Part shown: positions 26,851-33,763 of the stretch, one piece after another | Layout of the letters: each line of letters opens with the position of its first letter | How positions within the stretch are numbered: the stretch's first letter is position 1 | From: DASVEE01 sp036399695 | GTDB taxonomy: Bacteria; Acidobacteriota; Thermoanaerobaculia; Gp7-AA8 | Direction of reading: 5' to 3' | DNA length: 60,732 nt | Assembly (NCBI GenBank): GCA_036399695.1 | Contig: DASWMP010000105.1 | Span: 1-60,732, forward strand | Translations under genes and position numbers: made by a program | Notes under the pieces: generated by a model | What the model saw: the letters and a program-made list of their open reading frames with translations, nothing else | Database searches by the model: none | Told to the model about the DNA's origin: nothing

Positions 26851-27557
26851 CCCGCGACCCGTTCGTGGAGCGACGTGCAGTACAGGGCGGTGGCGGCGTG
26901 GGTGGCCAGCAGGTCGAACAGCTCGTGATCGAGCGGCTCGAGCTGCATCTTGTGCGACAGGAGACTGATGATCACGATCACGCCGATGACGCGGCCGTCG
27001 AGCTTGAGCGGCAGGCAGACGAGCGGCTCGCTGCTGTCACGCTCGAGCGGCGAGCCGATGTACGGCACCCCGGACGTGACGGCATCGCGCACGCGCGGCG
27101 TCGACAGCGACACGCCGCGGTCCTCCAGGCCGACCGACGCGAGCAGCGTCAGCGCGTCGTTCTCGATCTCGCAGATCGCGAACTCTTCGGAGCCGACGAG
27201 GTTGACGATGATCTCCTGCATCGAGCCGAGGACCGTCTCGCGCTCGAGCGTGCCGTGGAGCTGGTAGCTGGCCACATAGAGGTTCGCCAGGTTGGCGTTG
27301 TGCATCTCGACCTCGGCGTACTGCGCGAGGTACTGCTCGCTCTCGGCGCGGATCCGCTCCACCGCGAGCTCCAGTTCCTGCGCCGCCTGCTGGCGCTGCG
27401 AGAGCTCCTGCTTCACGCGGCCCACTTCGGACTCGAGCTGGGCCACGGTGACGCGGAGCTGCTCGTTCTCCGAGAGCAGACGGCGGACGTACTTCTGCGT
27501 GTCCTCGCGGACGCGATCGACGTAGGAAGTGTGGCTCGTATCGTTGCTCATGGCCAT
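26847..27557 (-). CDS. Coiled-coil GAF-domain protein
   Basis: About 236 residues. Residues 10-85 are a heptad-rich coiled coil (QLRVTVAQLESEVGRVKQEL, AQELELAVERIRAESEQ) and the remainder is a GAF domain (LVGSEEFAICEIEN to EPLDHELFDLLATHAATAL). No enzymatic domain is attached, so it is probably a soluble sensor or scaffold for the array or for the EAL protein. I start at the ATG at 27557, overlapping the CheY stop; an ATG at 27551 is equally possible. The same context may place it between CheY and CheD functionally, but its role is unknown. Confidence 0.8.
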   Translation of the reverse strand: MAMSNDTSHTSYVDRVREDTQKYVRRLLSENEQLRVTVAQLESEVGRVKQELSQRQQAAQELELAVERIRAESEQYLAQYAEVEMHNANLANLYVASYQLHGTLERETVLGSMQEIIVNLVGSEEFAICEIENDALTLLASVGLEDRGVSLSTPRVRDAVTSGVPYIGSPLERDSSEPLVCLPLKLDGRVIGVIVIISLLSHKMQLEPLDHELFDLLATHAATALYCTSLHERVAG

Positions 27558-27928
27558 CAATCTCCGAGGAACGTCTTCAACTTCGCCATCAGCTCGGCGC
27601 CGTTGATCGGCTTCGTGACGTAGTCGTTGCAGCCCGACTCGAAGCCGGTCTCGACGTTCTGCACTTCGCCGCGCGTCGTCACCATGATCACGGGCGTGTC
27701 CTTGATCGTGTGCTCGCCGCGGATCTTGCGGCAGGCGTCGAAGCCGTTCATCTTCGGCATGACGACGTCCATGAGAATGAGGTCGGGGCGTTCGCTGAGG
27801 GCCTTGGCGACGGCCTCTTCGCCATTGCTGGCGGTCAACAGGTCGTACGGTCCCTTCGTCAGGATCATCCGCTCCATCATCAGAATGGTGTTGGAGTCGT
27901 CGACGAGGAGAATCTTCTTACGAGACAT
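27557..27928 (-). CDS. cheY: CheY-like single-domain response regulator
   Basis: 123 residues, receiver only: DDSN acidic pair (D10, D11), acceptor D54 (LILMDVVMPKMNG), MVTTRG and YVTKPI with the conserved Lys. Start ATG at 27928 with GGAG 9 bases upstream, just after the EAL stop. In the operon it is the obvious CheA output. No flagellar motor genes are in the window, so the target could be a motor, pili or the neighbouring EAL protein. Confidence 0.88.
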   Translation of the reverse strand: MSRKKILLVDDSNTILMMERMILTKGPYDLLTASNGEEAVAKALSERPDLILMDVVMPKMNGFDACRKIRGEHTIKDTPVIMVTTRGEVQNVETGFESGCNDYVTKPINGAELMAKLKTFLGD

Positions 27929-27942
27929 TTCACTTCTCTCCT

Positions 27943-28698
27943 TCATGAGGTGGTGAGCTCTTTCATGGTCATGACTTCGGCGAGCGGACGTGGGCGGCTG
28001 AAGAGGTAGCCCTGCGCGTAAGGGATGCCGAGCCCGCGGATGACCGAGAAGTCGTCCTCCCGCTCGACGCCCTCGGCGATGACGACGGCGCCGATGTCGT
28101 CCGCCAGCCGGCGGACGCTGTCGACGACGGCACGGCGCCGGTGATCGACGGCACAGCCGTCGACGAAGTAGCGATCGATTTTCAGAATGTCGGGAGCAAC
28201 GTCGAGGATCGTGCGATAGCCGCAGCGTCCGACGCCGACGTCGTCGAGCGCGATGGTGACGCCGAGCGAGCGCAGCTCGCGCACGGCCGCACCGAGCGCC
28301 TGCGGACTCCAGTAGCGCGACTCTTCGATGATCTCGAAGGTGATGCGCGTCGCTTCGAACTTCTCCTTCGCCAGGATGGTTTCGAGGAACCCGGCGAACT
28401 GCTTGTCCCGTTCGAGCGTGGTCGGATGGATGTTGATGGAAACGTGCTTGACGCCCCCATGCTCCGCTACCGCTTTGATGGCTGCGGCGACGCAACGGCG
28501 ATCGGCGCGGATCTCCTGCTTCGTCTGGCGCAGGTAGTCGAAGAAGACAGCCGCATCCTCGAACTGCGTCCCCCGCGGCCCCCGCGTCAACGCCTCCACG
28601 GAATGCAGCGCCATCGACGCATCCGTCCTGATGATGGGTTGAAAGAGGACGGTGACGGCGTCTTCGTGGAACCAGCGGTCGAGTGTGTCGTGAATCAT
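27943..28698 (-). CDS. EAL-domain c-di-GMP phosphodiesterase-like protein
   Basis: 251 residues, a lone EAL domain. Motifs: VEALTRG (EAL), SINIHP (metal-binding Asn), EIIEES (Glu), ALDDVGVG for the usual DDFGTG, KIDRYFVDG, IAEGVE and QGYLFSRP. The metal and catalytic residues that I can check are present, so hydrolysis of c-di-GMP is plausible; the loop-6 change DDVGVG may affect regulation. It is the first gene of the chemosensory operon. The sigma-54 promoter leaves only about 6 bases before the ATG at 28698, so the mRNA may be near-leaderless. Confidence 0.88.
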   Translation of the reverse strand: MIHDTLDRWFHEDAVTVLFQPIIRTDASMALHSVEALTRGPRGTQFEDAAVFFDYLRQTKQEIRADRRCVAAAIKAVAEHGGVKHVSINIHPTTLERDKQFAGFLETILAKEKFEATRITFEIIEESRYWSPQALGAAVRELRSLGVTIALDDVGVGRCGYRTILDVAPDILKIDRYFVDGCAVDHRRRAVVDSVRRLADDIGAVVIAEGVEREDDFSVIRGLGIPYAQGYLFSRPRPLAEVMTMKELTTS

Positions 28699-28716
28699 TG
28701 GACAGCCGCCCTAAGC

Positions 28717-28731
28717 GCAACCGAAATGCCA
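28717..28731 (-). promoter_or_regulatory. Sigma-54 promoter of the chemosensory operon
   Basis: On the minus strand TGGCAT-TTCGG-TTGC, one base from the consensus -24 element with perfect spacing. The predicted start is near 28705. It drives the EAL gene and, by tight spacing and overlaps, everything to cheB. Confidence 0.8.
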
Positions 28732-28793
28732 TGGGGTGCGCGAGGGTCAAGCCGCTGATTACAGGTGTGTTATCCGGAATGCCGTGATTCGCC

Positions 28794-28838
28794 GACAGTC
28801 TGGATTCTCGATTTCAGACGAGAGGCGTCTGAGTCTGG
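28794..28838 (-). promoter_or_regulatory. Putative enhancer (UAS) of the chemosensory operon
   Basis: Minus strand: CCCAGACTCAGACGC, CGTCTGAAATCG and ATCCAGACTGTC, i.e. four CAGAC/GTCTG words about 91-133 bases before the predicted start. CTGAAATC next to CAGAC also occurs in the cluster before 33095. Confidence 0.65.
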
Positions 28839-28867
28839 GAACGATTGGAGCGCCGGCATCCGCACAG

Positions 28868-29593
28868 TCACTCCGACGGCGCAGTAACCGCCATCCCGTC
28901 CCCCCGCACGACCACCGGCACCGCCCGCGGCCCGCGCACTCTCCACAACCAATAGAACATCGCCCCGAACAGCAGCAGGATCGGGAGCGCGCGCATCGGG
29001 CCGGTCGTGAAGGGCTCCGGAAGGATCTTCGCCACGCGCTCGCGGATCGAGAAGAACGAGCCGGCGGCGATGAACAGGGCGAAGCACATCCGCCACAGAT
29101 GGCGCGCCAGGCGCCGGCCGCCCTTCAGCATGCCGGAGCGCATGACGCGCACGTCGCCGGCCGCTGCCAGGAGCAGAGCGGCGGCGAGGACGAACGACAT
29201 CACACCGATCGTGCGAAACGGCACGCCGCCGGGTGAAAGGCCAGGGTTGCTCACTGCCTTGACGCCGCCGACGATCACGGCGACCGCCAGTCCAACCGCG
29301 ACCGCCAGCGCCGCACCATCGATCGCGCGCGTCCATCGCGACGCCGGGCGGACCGTCGTCAGCGCCGTGCCGACGAAATACATCGACAGGACCGCCGCGA
29401 TCAGATTCGCCACGCCTGTACTCCGGGCAAACTCCAGGATCGCCGCCGTCGTGCCCATCACGAGCATGGCGTAGACGAACAGCATCCCGCCGCGGCGGTG
29501 GACGGTGCCGCCCTTCTTCGCGAACAAAGCCGCGAAGCCGAAAACGATCGCCAGCCCACCCGCGGCGATGTGAATCGATAAGAGCATGTTCAT
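28868..29593 (-). CDS. DUF2306-like integral membrane protein
   Basis: 241 residues with about seven hydrophobic segments. It opens MNMLLSIHIAAGGLAIVFG and has KKGGTVHRRGGMLFVYAM, typical of DUF2306-like proteins (HxxxG...HRRxG). A late WRMCFALFIAAGSFF segment precedes the last helices. Function of the family is unknown. The ATG at 29593 fits the family start; a longer frame would overlap the divergent STAND gene. Confidence 0.75.
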   Translation of the reverse strand: MNMLLSIHIAAGGLAIVFGFAALFAKKGGTVHRRGGMLFVYAMLVMGTTAAILEFARSTGVANLIAAVLSMYFVGTALTTVRPASRWTRAIDGAALAVAVGLAVAVIVGGVKAVSNPGLSPGGVPFRTIGVMSFVLAAALLLAAAGDVRVMRSGMLKGGRRLARHLWRMCFALFIAAGSFFSIRERVAKILPEPFTTGPMRALPILLLFGAMFYWLWRVRGPRAVPVVVRGDGMAVTAPSE

Positions 29594-29677
29594 GGTACGG
29601 CCGCGCTGGAGGGATGTTGCTGGTAGGAGAATCGACAGTAGGATCACTCCTCCCAAAGAGAGGTGGCGAATCACACG

Positions 29678-32524
29678 ATGAAGGTCTTTCTCTCCTCGAC
29701 CGCCGAGGATTTGGTGGCGTATCGCAAAGTGGCGGACGACACGATCCTGCGGCTATGGCAGCAGAGCGTGGTCATGGAGCGCTTCGGGCCGCTGCCCAAT
29801 CAACCAGTGGCCGAGTGCGAGCGCAAGGCCCGCGAGTGCGATGTGGTGGTGTGCATCGTCGCGCACCGCTACGGCTTTGTCGCCGAAAAGGGGCAGGGCA
29901 GCATGACCCGGCGGGAAGTGGAGGCGGCGAAGGCGTCCGGCAGGGCTGTGCTGGTCTGGATCGTGGCAGACGACTACGCCTGGACCGAGAAGAAGGAGCA
30001 GGACCTTCTGGCCGACCCCACCGTACTCGGAGACCCAGCGCGCGTGTTAGAGGTCGCAGGTGGTGTGTCGGCGTTGCTCGATTTCAAGACGTGGCTGCGG
30101 GCGACCTTCGTCTGCGACACGTTCACCACTCCGGATGATCTGGGACGCAAGATCGCCGTTGCGTTGAGCGCTCGCGGAAAAACACCGGCGGCAGCGGCTC
30201 GCGCCGAGAAGCGCGGCGAAATCCGCATCGTCCATGCGCTACAGCCCGCGCCGCATTTTCACGGGCGCGACGCACTGGTGTCGGAGCTCGACGCGTGGGT
30301 TTCCGACCTGACCTCACCGGACCGGGTGTGGTCGCTCGTGGCGGTAGGAGGCACCGGCAAGACGGCGGTGGCCGAGAGGGTCGTCGCCAACATGAACCCC
30401 GGCGAAGCCAATGTGCTGGTCTGGTCGTTCTACGAGCGTCCCGACGCCGATGCCTTCCTCCGCGAGTGCAATCACCTCTTCCTCGGCGAAGAAGAGGGCC
30501 CAGCCGGAGGCCGCCTCGAACGGCTCGAGCGCGGCCTGCGCGACGGACGGCCGCACCTGGTCGTCCTCGATGGCCTGGAGCGCGTGCAGGAGGACGCCGG
30601 CAGCGGCAGGGTGCGCGGTGAACTGTCGGACCACACCCTCAAGCTGCTCCTTCGCGCCATGGCCGCCGGTCTCGGACGAGCGCGGGCTCTGGTGACCTCC
30701 CGCTATCCGTTGATCGATCTCGAGCCCTGGACCAACCGGGGATATCGCCACACCTCTCTCGACGACCTGTCGCCGGACGCAGCGGTGGCCGTCCTGCGCG
30801 GTTGGGGCGTGGTGGGCGACGACGCAGCGCTGCTTGCCGCGGCGAACCAGGTCGGCAACCATGCGCTCTCGGTGGCGGTGCTCGGCTCCTATCTTCACTT
30901 CTTTGCGGACGGCCGCATTGAAGCGGTCCAGGAGTTCGCCCTCGACGCGGTGAAGGGCAACGATCCCAGGGCGGCCAAGCTCGCGCGAGTCCTCGCCTCT
31001 TACGCGGAGCGGCTGCCGGACGAAGAGCGGGAGCTGCTGGCCCGCCTGTCCGTGTTCCCTCGCGGTGTGACGATCGATCTGCTCGGCATGCTTGTCGATG
31101 CCGGCGGCGACGTGGCGGGACTTCTCCTGAATGCAAAGCCCCGTCTCATCGCGTTGCTAGGGAATCTCCGGGCGCGTGGCCTGGTGTTCCAGTACCGCAG
31201 CGATGAGGCGGTAACCTGGACCGCGCACCCGTTCCTACGCGAGCGGTTCCGTAAGCTGCTGCACTGTCCCGCCAAGCGGGTTTTCGATGTCGTAGCGGAG
31301 GCCCTTGGCGCCGGACTCGAGGACCGTCCGGACACCGAACCGAGTGACTCCACCACCCTCGACCGGTACGAACGTCTGATTGAGGCCACGCGGCTCGCCC
31401 GGCGTGAGGAGGAAGCTTTCGCTCTTTATATGAATAGATTGGGAGGGTTCCGACACCTGGCATGGGAACTCGGAGAATACGAACGGGGCTACCGAATCCT
31501 CGCGTCGTTCAGCACGACAGGCCGCCTTGAGGATTCTATGACGCCTCGGTCGCGAGCCCGGCTCCTTAACGATCTGTCCCTCTTTGCTCAGCGGCTCGGT
31601 CGTCTTGCAGAGGCGCGTGCGCTCCGAGGGCTGGTTGAGCGGATGAAGTTGATTGATCCCCAGGACCTATCGATCCGACAGACGAATTCAAGTCTCGTGG
31701 CCCTCAGCTTGGGCCATCTAATCGAAGCGCGGGCGTTCGCCGATCAGGCCGTGGGTGAGGCCGAGACAGCGGGCGAAGACGGAGAGAAGGAAAGGGCCCT
31801 TACCGCCCGTGCGATCGCCGCTCACACTTTGGGCGATGTCGCCGCCGCCCGGGCCGACTTCGCCGTCGCGACCGAAATGGAGGAGGTATCATTATTTTCG
31901 TTTCTAGCCTGGGAGCATGGGCGCCATCACCTCGACCTGGGCAACCTCGCCGCAGCACGTGCGCTCGCTGGCCACGGCTTGTCGATTGCCGACTGGTATG
32001 GCTGGAAACCCCCAAAGTCTGACGCACTTCTTGCCCGCATCCTTCTCGCGGAGGACGGCGACCCCACGCCGTACCTCGACGCGATCCGTGCCTGGACCAC
32101 GCGGACAGGCGAGATGACGTACATCATCGAAGCGCACCTCCTCACGGCCCAACACCTGCTCGCCCGCGGTGACATCCAGTCCGCCCTTGGTGAAGCAGAA
32201 ACGGGCCTGCTCCACGCCGAAGTCTGCGGCTTCGGCTTGAAGCGCATCGAGCTACGGGTCACGCTGGCCCGCATCCGCCTGGCATGGCCCGATCCGCCGA
32301 AGGCCATCCAGGCCGCGCGGGAGGCGCTCGACCTCGCGATGCATCCGGACTGCGGGTACGCCTGGGGCGAAGCCGATGCGGCGCAGGTCTGGGGCGAGGC
32401 TTACTTCGCGAACGGTGAGTTCGCCCTCGCGCAGCGCGCGTTCACCCGTGCTCTCGCAGTGCGCCGGCGCATCGAACATCCCGGCGCGTCGGAAACCGAG
32501 CGATGGCTGGCCCGCATCGGCTAG
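29678..32524 (+). CDS. STAND NTPase: DUF4062, NB-ARC-like ATPase and TPR repeats
   Basis: About 948 residues. N-terminus (1-100): MKVFLSSTAEDLVAYR and a REVEAAKASGRAVLVWI strand, the DUF4062 (TIR/SEFIR-like fold) pattern. Then a STAND ATPase: P-loop GGTGKT (about 224-229), Walker B LVVLDGLERV (about 298), sensor VTSRYP (about 340), GNHALSV (GxP-like) and a winged-helix with HPFLRERF. From about 560 on, TPR-like helical pairs (LARAFADQA, AARALAGHGL, ALGEAETGLLHAE). This layout of effector-like head, switch and ligand-sensing superhelix is that of immune-type STAND sensors. Effector activity is unknown. I use the ATG at 29678, which starts the domain; a GTG at 29663 is possible. Confidence 0.85.
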   Translation: MKVFLSSTAEDLVAYRKVADDTILRLWQQSVVMERFGPLPNQPVAECERKARECDVVVCIVAHRYGFVAEKGQGSMTRREVEAAKASGRAVLVWIVADDYAWTEKKEQDLLADPTVLGDPARVLEVAGGVSALLDFKTWLRATFVCDTFTTPDDLGRKIAVALSARGKTPAAAARAEKRGEIRIVHALQPAPHFHGRDALVSELDAWVSDLTSPDRVWSLVAVGGTGKTAVAERVVANMNPGEANVLVWSFYERPDADAFLRECNHLFLGEEEGPAGGRLERLERGLRDGRPHLVVLDGLERVQEDAGSGRVRGELSDHTLKLLLRAMAAGLGRARALVTSRYPLIDLEPWTNRGYRHTSLDDLSPDAAVAVLRGWGVVGDDAALLAAANQVGNHALSVAVLGSYLHFFADGRIEAVQEFALDAVKGNDPRAAKLARVLASYAERLPDEERELLARLSVFPRGVTIDLLGMLVDAGGDVAGLLLNAKPRLIALLGNLRARGLVFQYRSDEAVTWTAHPFLRERFRKLLHCPAKRVFDVVAEALGAGLEDRPDTEPSDSTTLDRYERLIEATRLARREEEAFALYMNRLGGFRHLAWELGEYERGYRILASFSTTGRLEDSMTPRSRARLLNDLSLFAQRLGRLAEARALRGLVERMKLIDPQDLSIRQTNSSLVALSLGHLIEARAFADQAVGEAETAGEDGEKERALTARAIAAHTLGDVAAARADFAVATEMEEVSLFSFLAWEHGRHHLDLGNLAAARALAGHGLSIADWYGWKPPKSDALLARILLAEDGDPTPYLDAIRAWTTRTGEMTYIIEAHLLTAQHLLARGDIQSALGEAETGLLHAEVCGFGLKRIELRVTLARIRLAWPDPPKAIQAAREALDLAMHPDCGYAWGEADAAQVWGEAYFANGEFALAQRAFTRALAVRRRIEHPGASETERWLARIG

Positions 32525-32563
32525 GACCTGCAGCTCCCGTCGCGCCGGCGGAGCGATCTCCGA

Positions 32564-32920
32564 GTGCGGTGACGGATGACCGCGAATCGGTGATCGATGA
32601 GTGATCTTCGGTGACCGGTCACCGAATTTCGGTGAGCGATCTGCGGAAATCACTCGTCGATCAGTGATTTTCAGTGATCGATTGGCGGAAAACACTCATC
32701 GGTCACCGTTTTTCGGCGACTCGCGACCAACTTTCGGCCACCAGTCACCGATTTCCGGCGACCCGTGACCGAATTTCGGTCATCGGTGACTGAATTTCGG
32801 TCACCGATGACTGAATTTCGGTCATCGATGACTGAATTTCGGTCATCGACCTGCCGGATCGACAGATCGGTCACTGATTTTCGGTGACCGGTCACTGAAT
32901 CGCGGTGACGCGCCTGTCAC
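32564..32920. repeat. 21-bp tandem array, about 17 units
   Basis: Units such as TCATCGATGACTGAATTTCGG and TCACCGATGACTGAATTTCGG, strictly 21 bases apart, more divergent towards the left end. Related in length and in the frame TCA-CGAT-AA-T-GG to the array at 11702-12086. It begins about 40 bases after the STAND gene stop. No gene supported. Confidence 0.88.
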
Positions 32921-32933
32921 TGGCACATCTCGG

Positions 32934-32993
32934 CCTATGTGGGACAGACACTCTTGTCTGTCCGGACAGGCAGGAGTGCCTGTCCCACATCAA
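32934..32993. repeat. Paired palindromes GACAGACACTCTTGTCTGTC and GACAGGCAGGAGTGCCTGTC
   Basis: Two related palindromes in inverted order, flanked by TGTGGGACAG and CCCACATC. The same pair is at 33678-33762 and the same modules flank the RAYT upstream region at 44190-44345. Layout resembles REP doublets. Confidence 0.85.
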
Positions 32994-33008
32994 AAGCCAT
33001 CGACCACT

Positions 33009-33040
33009 CCAGATCTCAGACTGAAATCCAGACATCAGAC
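33009..33040 (+). promoter_or_regulatory. Putative enhancer (UAS) of the 33095 sigma-54 promoter
   Basis: CCAGATCTCAGACTGAAATC, then CCAGACATCAGAC: three CAGAC words and one CAGAT about 81-112 bases before the predicted start. Distance and words match the clusters at 15147 and 28794. Confidence 0.65.
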
Positions 33041-33094
33041 CGCCGCTCCGGCCTCGATTTCACCTAACCAACTTCTTTCGAATCACTTACCTCG

Positions 33095-33109
33095 TGGCAC
33101 TTCCGTTGC
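33095..33109 (+). promoter_or_regulatory. Sigma-54 promoter of the split PstS-like gene
   Basis: TGGCAC-TTCCG-TTGC is an exact consensus match. Around it CGTGGCAC and CCGTTGCG are shared with the promoter at 15233. Predicted start near 33121; AAGGAG follows at 33141. Confidence 0.88.
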
Positions 33110-33154
33110 GCATGGGGTTGCCGTCCGGAATCTGACTCTGAAGGAGTTTTCACG

Positions 33155-33316
33155 TTGAAACACCTGATGTTCGCGGCATCGATCCTGATGCTCGCCCTTG
33201 CACCGGCGGTCCTCGCCGAAGATCCACCAGCACCCCAGGCGGATGCGCGCACACTCAGCGAGACGCTGATCTACTCCGTCAACCGGGTGCCCGAACGGAC
33301 GTTCGAGACTCGATGA
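33155..33316 (+). CDS. Signal peptide part of a split PstS-like protein
   Basis: A TTG start with AAGGAG 8 bases before it opens a 53-residue frame: signal peptide (MKHLMFAASILMLALAPAVLA), then EDPPAPQADARTLSETL and IYSVNRVPERTFETR. The latter resembles the first strand of small phosphate-binding-like proteins (VIVN..P..S-L). The frame ends in TGA, which overlaps the ATG of the next frame (ATGA). Together the two frames give one normal small secreted PstS-like protein, so a one-base frameshift near 33310, or translational coupling, is implied. Confidence 0.6.
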   Translation: MKHLMFAASILMLALAPAVLAEDPPAPQADARTLSETLIYSVNRVPERTFETR

Positions 33317-33627
33317 CGAAGACGGAGCTGGCGTCCGTCTTCATGAAGAAGACGGCGAAATGGCCTCACGGCACGCTCGTCGTCCCGGTGGACCAGAACG
33401 AAAAATCGTCCGTCCGCACTATTTTTACAAACGATGTACACGGCAAGAGCGTCTCAGCCGTAAAGAGCTATTGGCAGCAGCAGATTTTTTCCGGCCGCGA
33501 CGTACCTCCCGTCGAGAAGAGCTCGGAAGCGCAGGTGATCGCGTTCGTGAAAGCGAACGCGGGCGCGGTGGCGTACGTCTCCGATACCGCTGACGTCAGC
33601 GGCACGAAGACGATCACCGTCAGGTAG
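33313..33627 (+). CDS. Body of a split PstS-like substrate-binding protein
   Basis: 104 residues: MTKTELASVFMKKTAKWPHG, VPVDQNEKSSVRTIF, VHGKSVSAVKSYWQQQIFSG and FVKANAGAVAYVSD. This is the pattern of the short PstS-like proteins (usual length about 140 with signal peptide), with the anion-binding serines in SSVR and the final GAVAYVSD strand. No signal peptide of its own; that lies in the preceding frame. Strong promoter, ribosome site and terminator surround the pair, so decay, if real, is recent. A sequencing error is the simplest alternative. Confidence 0.75.
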   Translation: MTKTELASVFMKKTAKWPHGTLVVPVDQNEKSSVRTIFTNDVHGKSVSAVKSYWQQQIFSGRDVPPVEKSSEAQVIAFVKANAGAVAYVSDTADVSGTKTITVR

Positions 33628-33633
33628 AAGATT

Positions 33634-33670
33634 GGCGCGCGCCGGCTGCGACGGCGCGCGCCTTTTTCTT
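33634..33670 (+). terminator. Rho-independent terminator of the PstS-like gene
   Basis: 11-base perfect stem GGCGCGCGCCG / CGGCGCGCGCC with a seven-base loop, followed by TTTTTCTTTT, directly after the stop codon. Confidence 0.92.
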
Positions 33671-33677
33671 TTGTGGG

Positions 33678-33762
33678 GAGCGGACAGGCAGGAGTGCCTG
33701 TCCTACATCCGACCCGCGTGGGTTGCTCATGTAGGACAGACACTCTTGTCTGTCCAGAGCAC
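33678..33762. repeat. Second copy of the GACAGACACTC palindrome pair
   Basis: GGACAGGCAGGAGTGCCTGTCC then, after about 25 bases, TGTAGGACAGACACTCTTGTCTGTCC (shown here as two words: GACAGACACTC and TTGTCTGTCC). It ends at the ftsY stop. Order of the two palindromes is reversed relative to the copy at 32934. Confidence 0.85.
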
Positions 33763-33763
33763 C

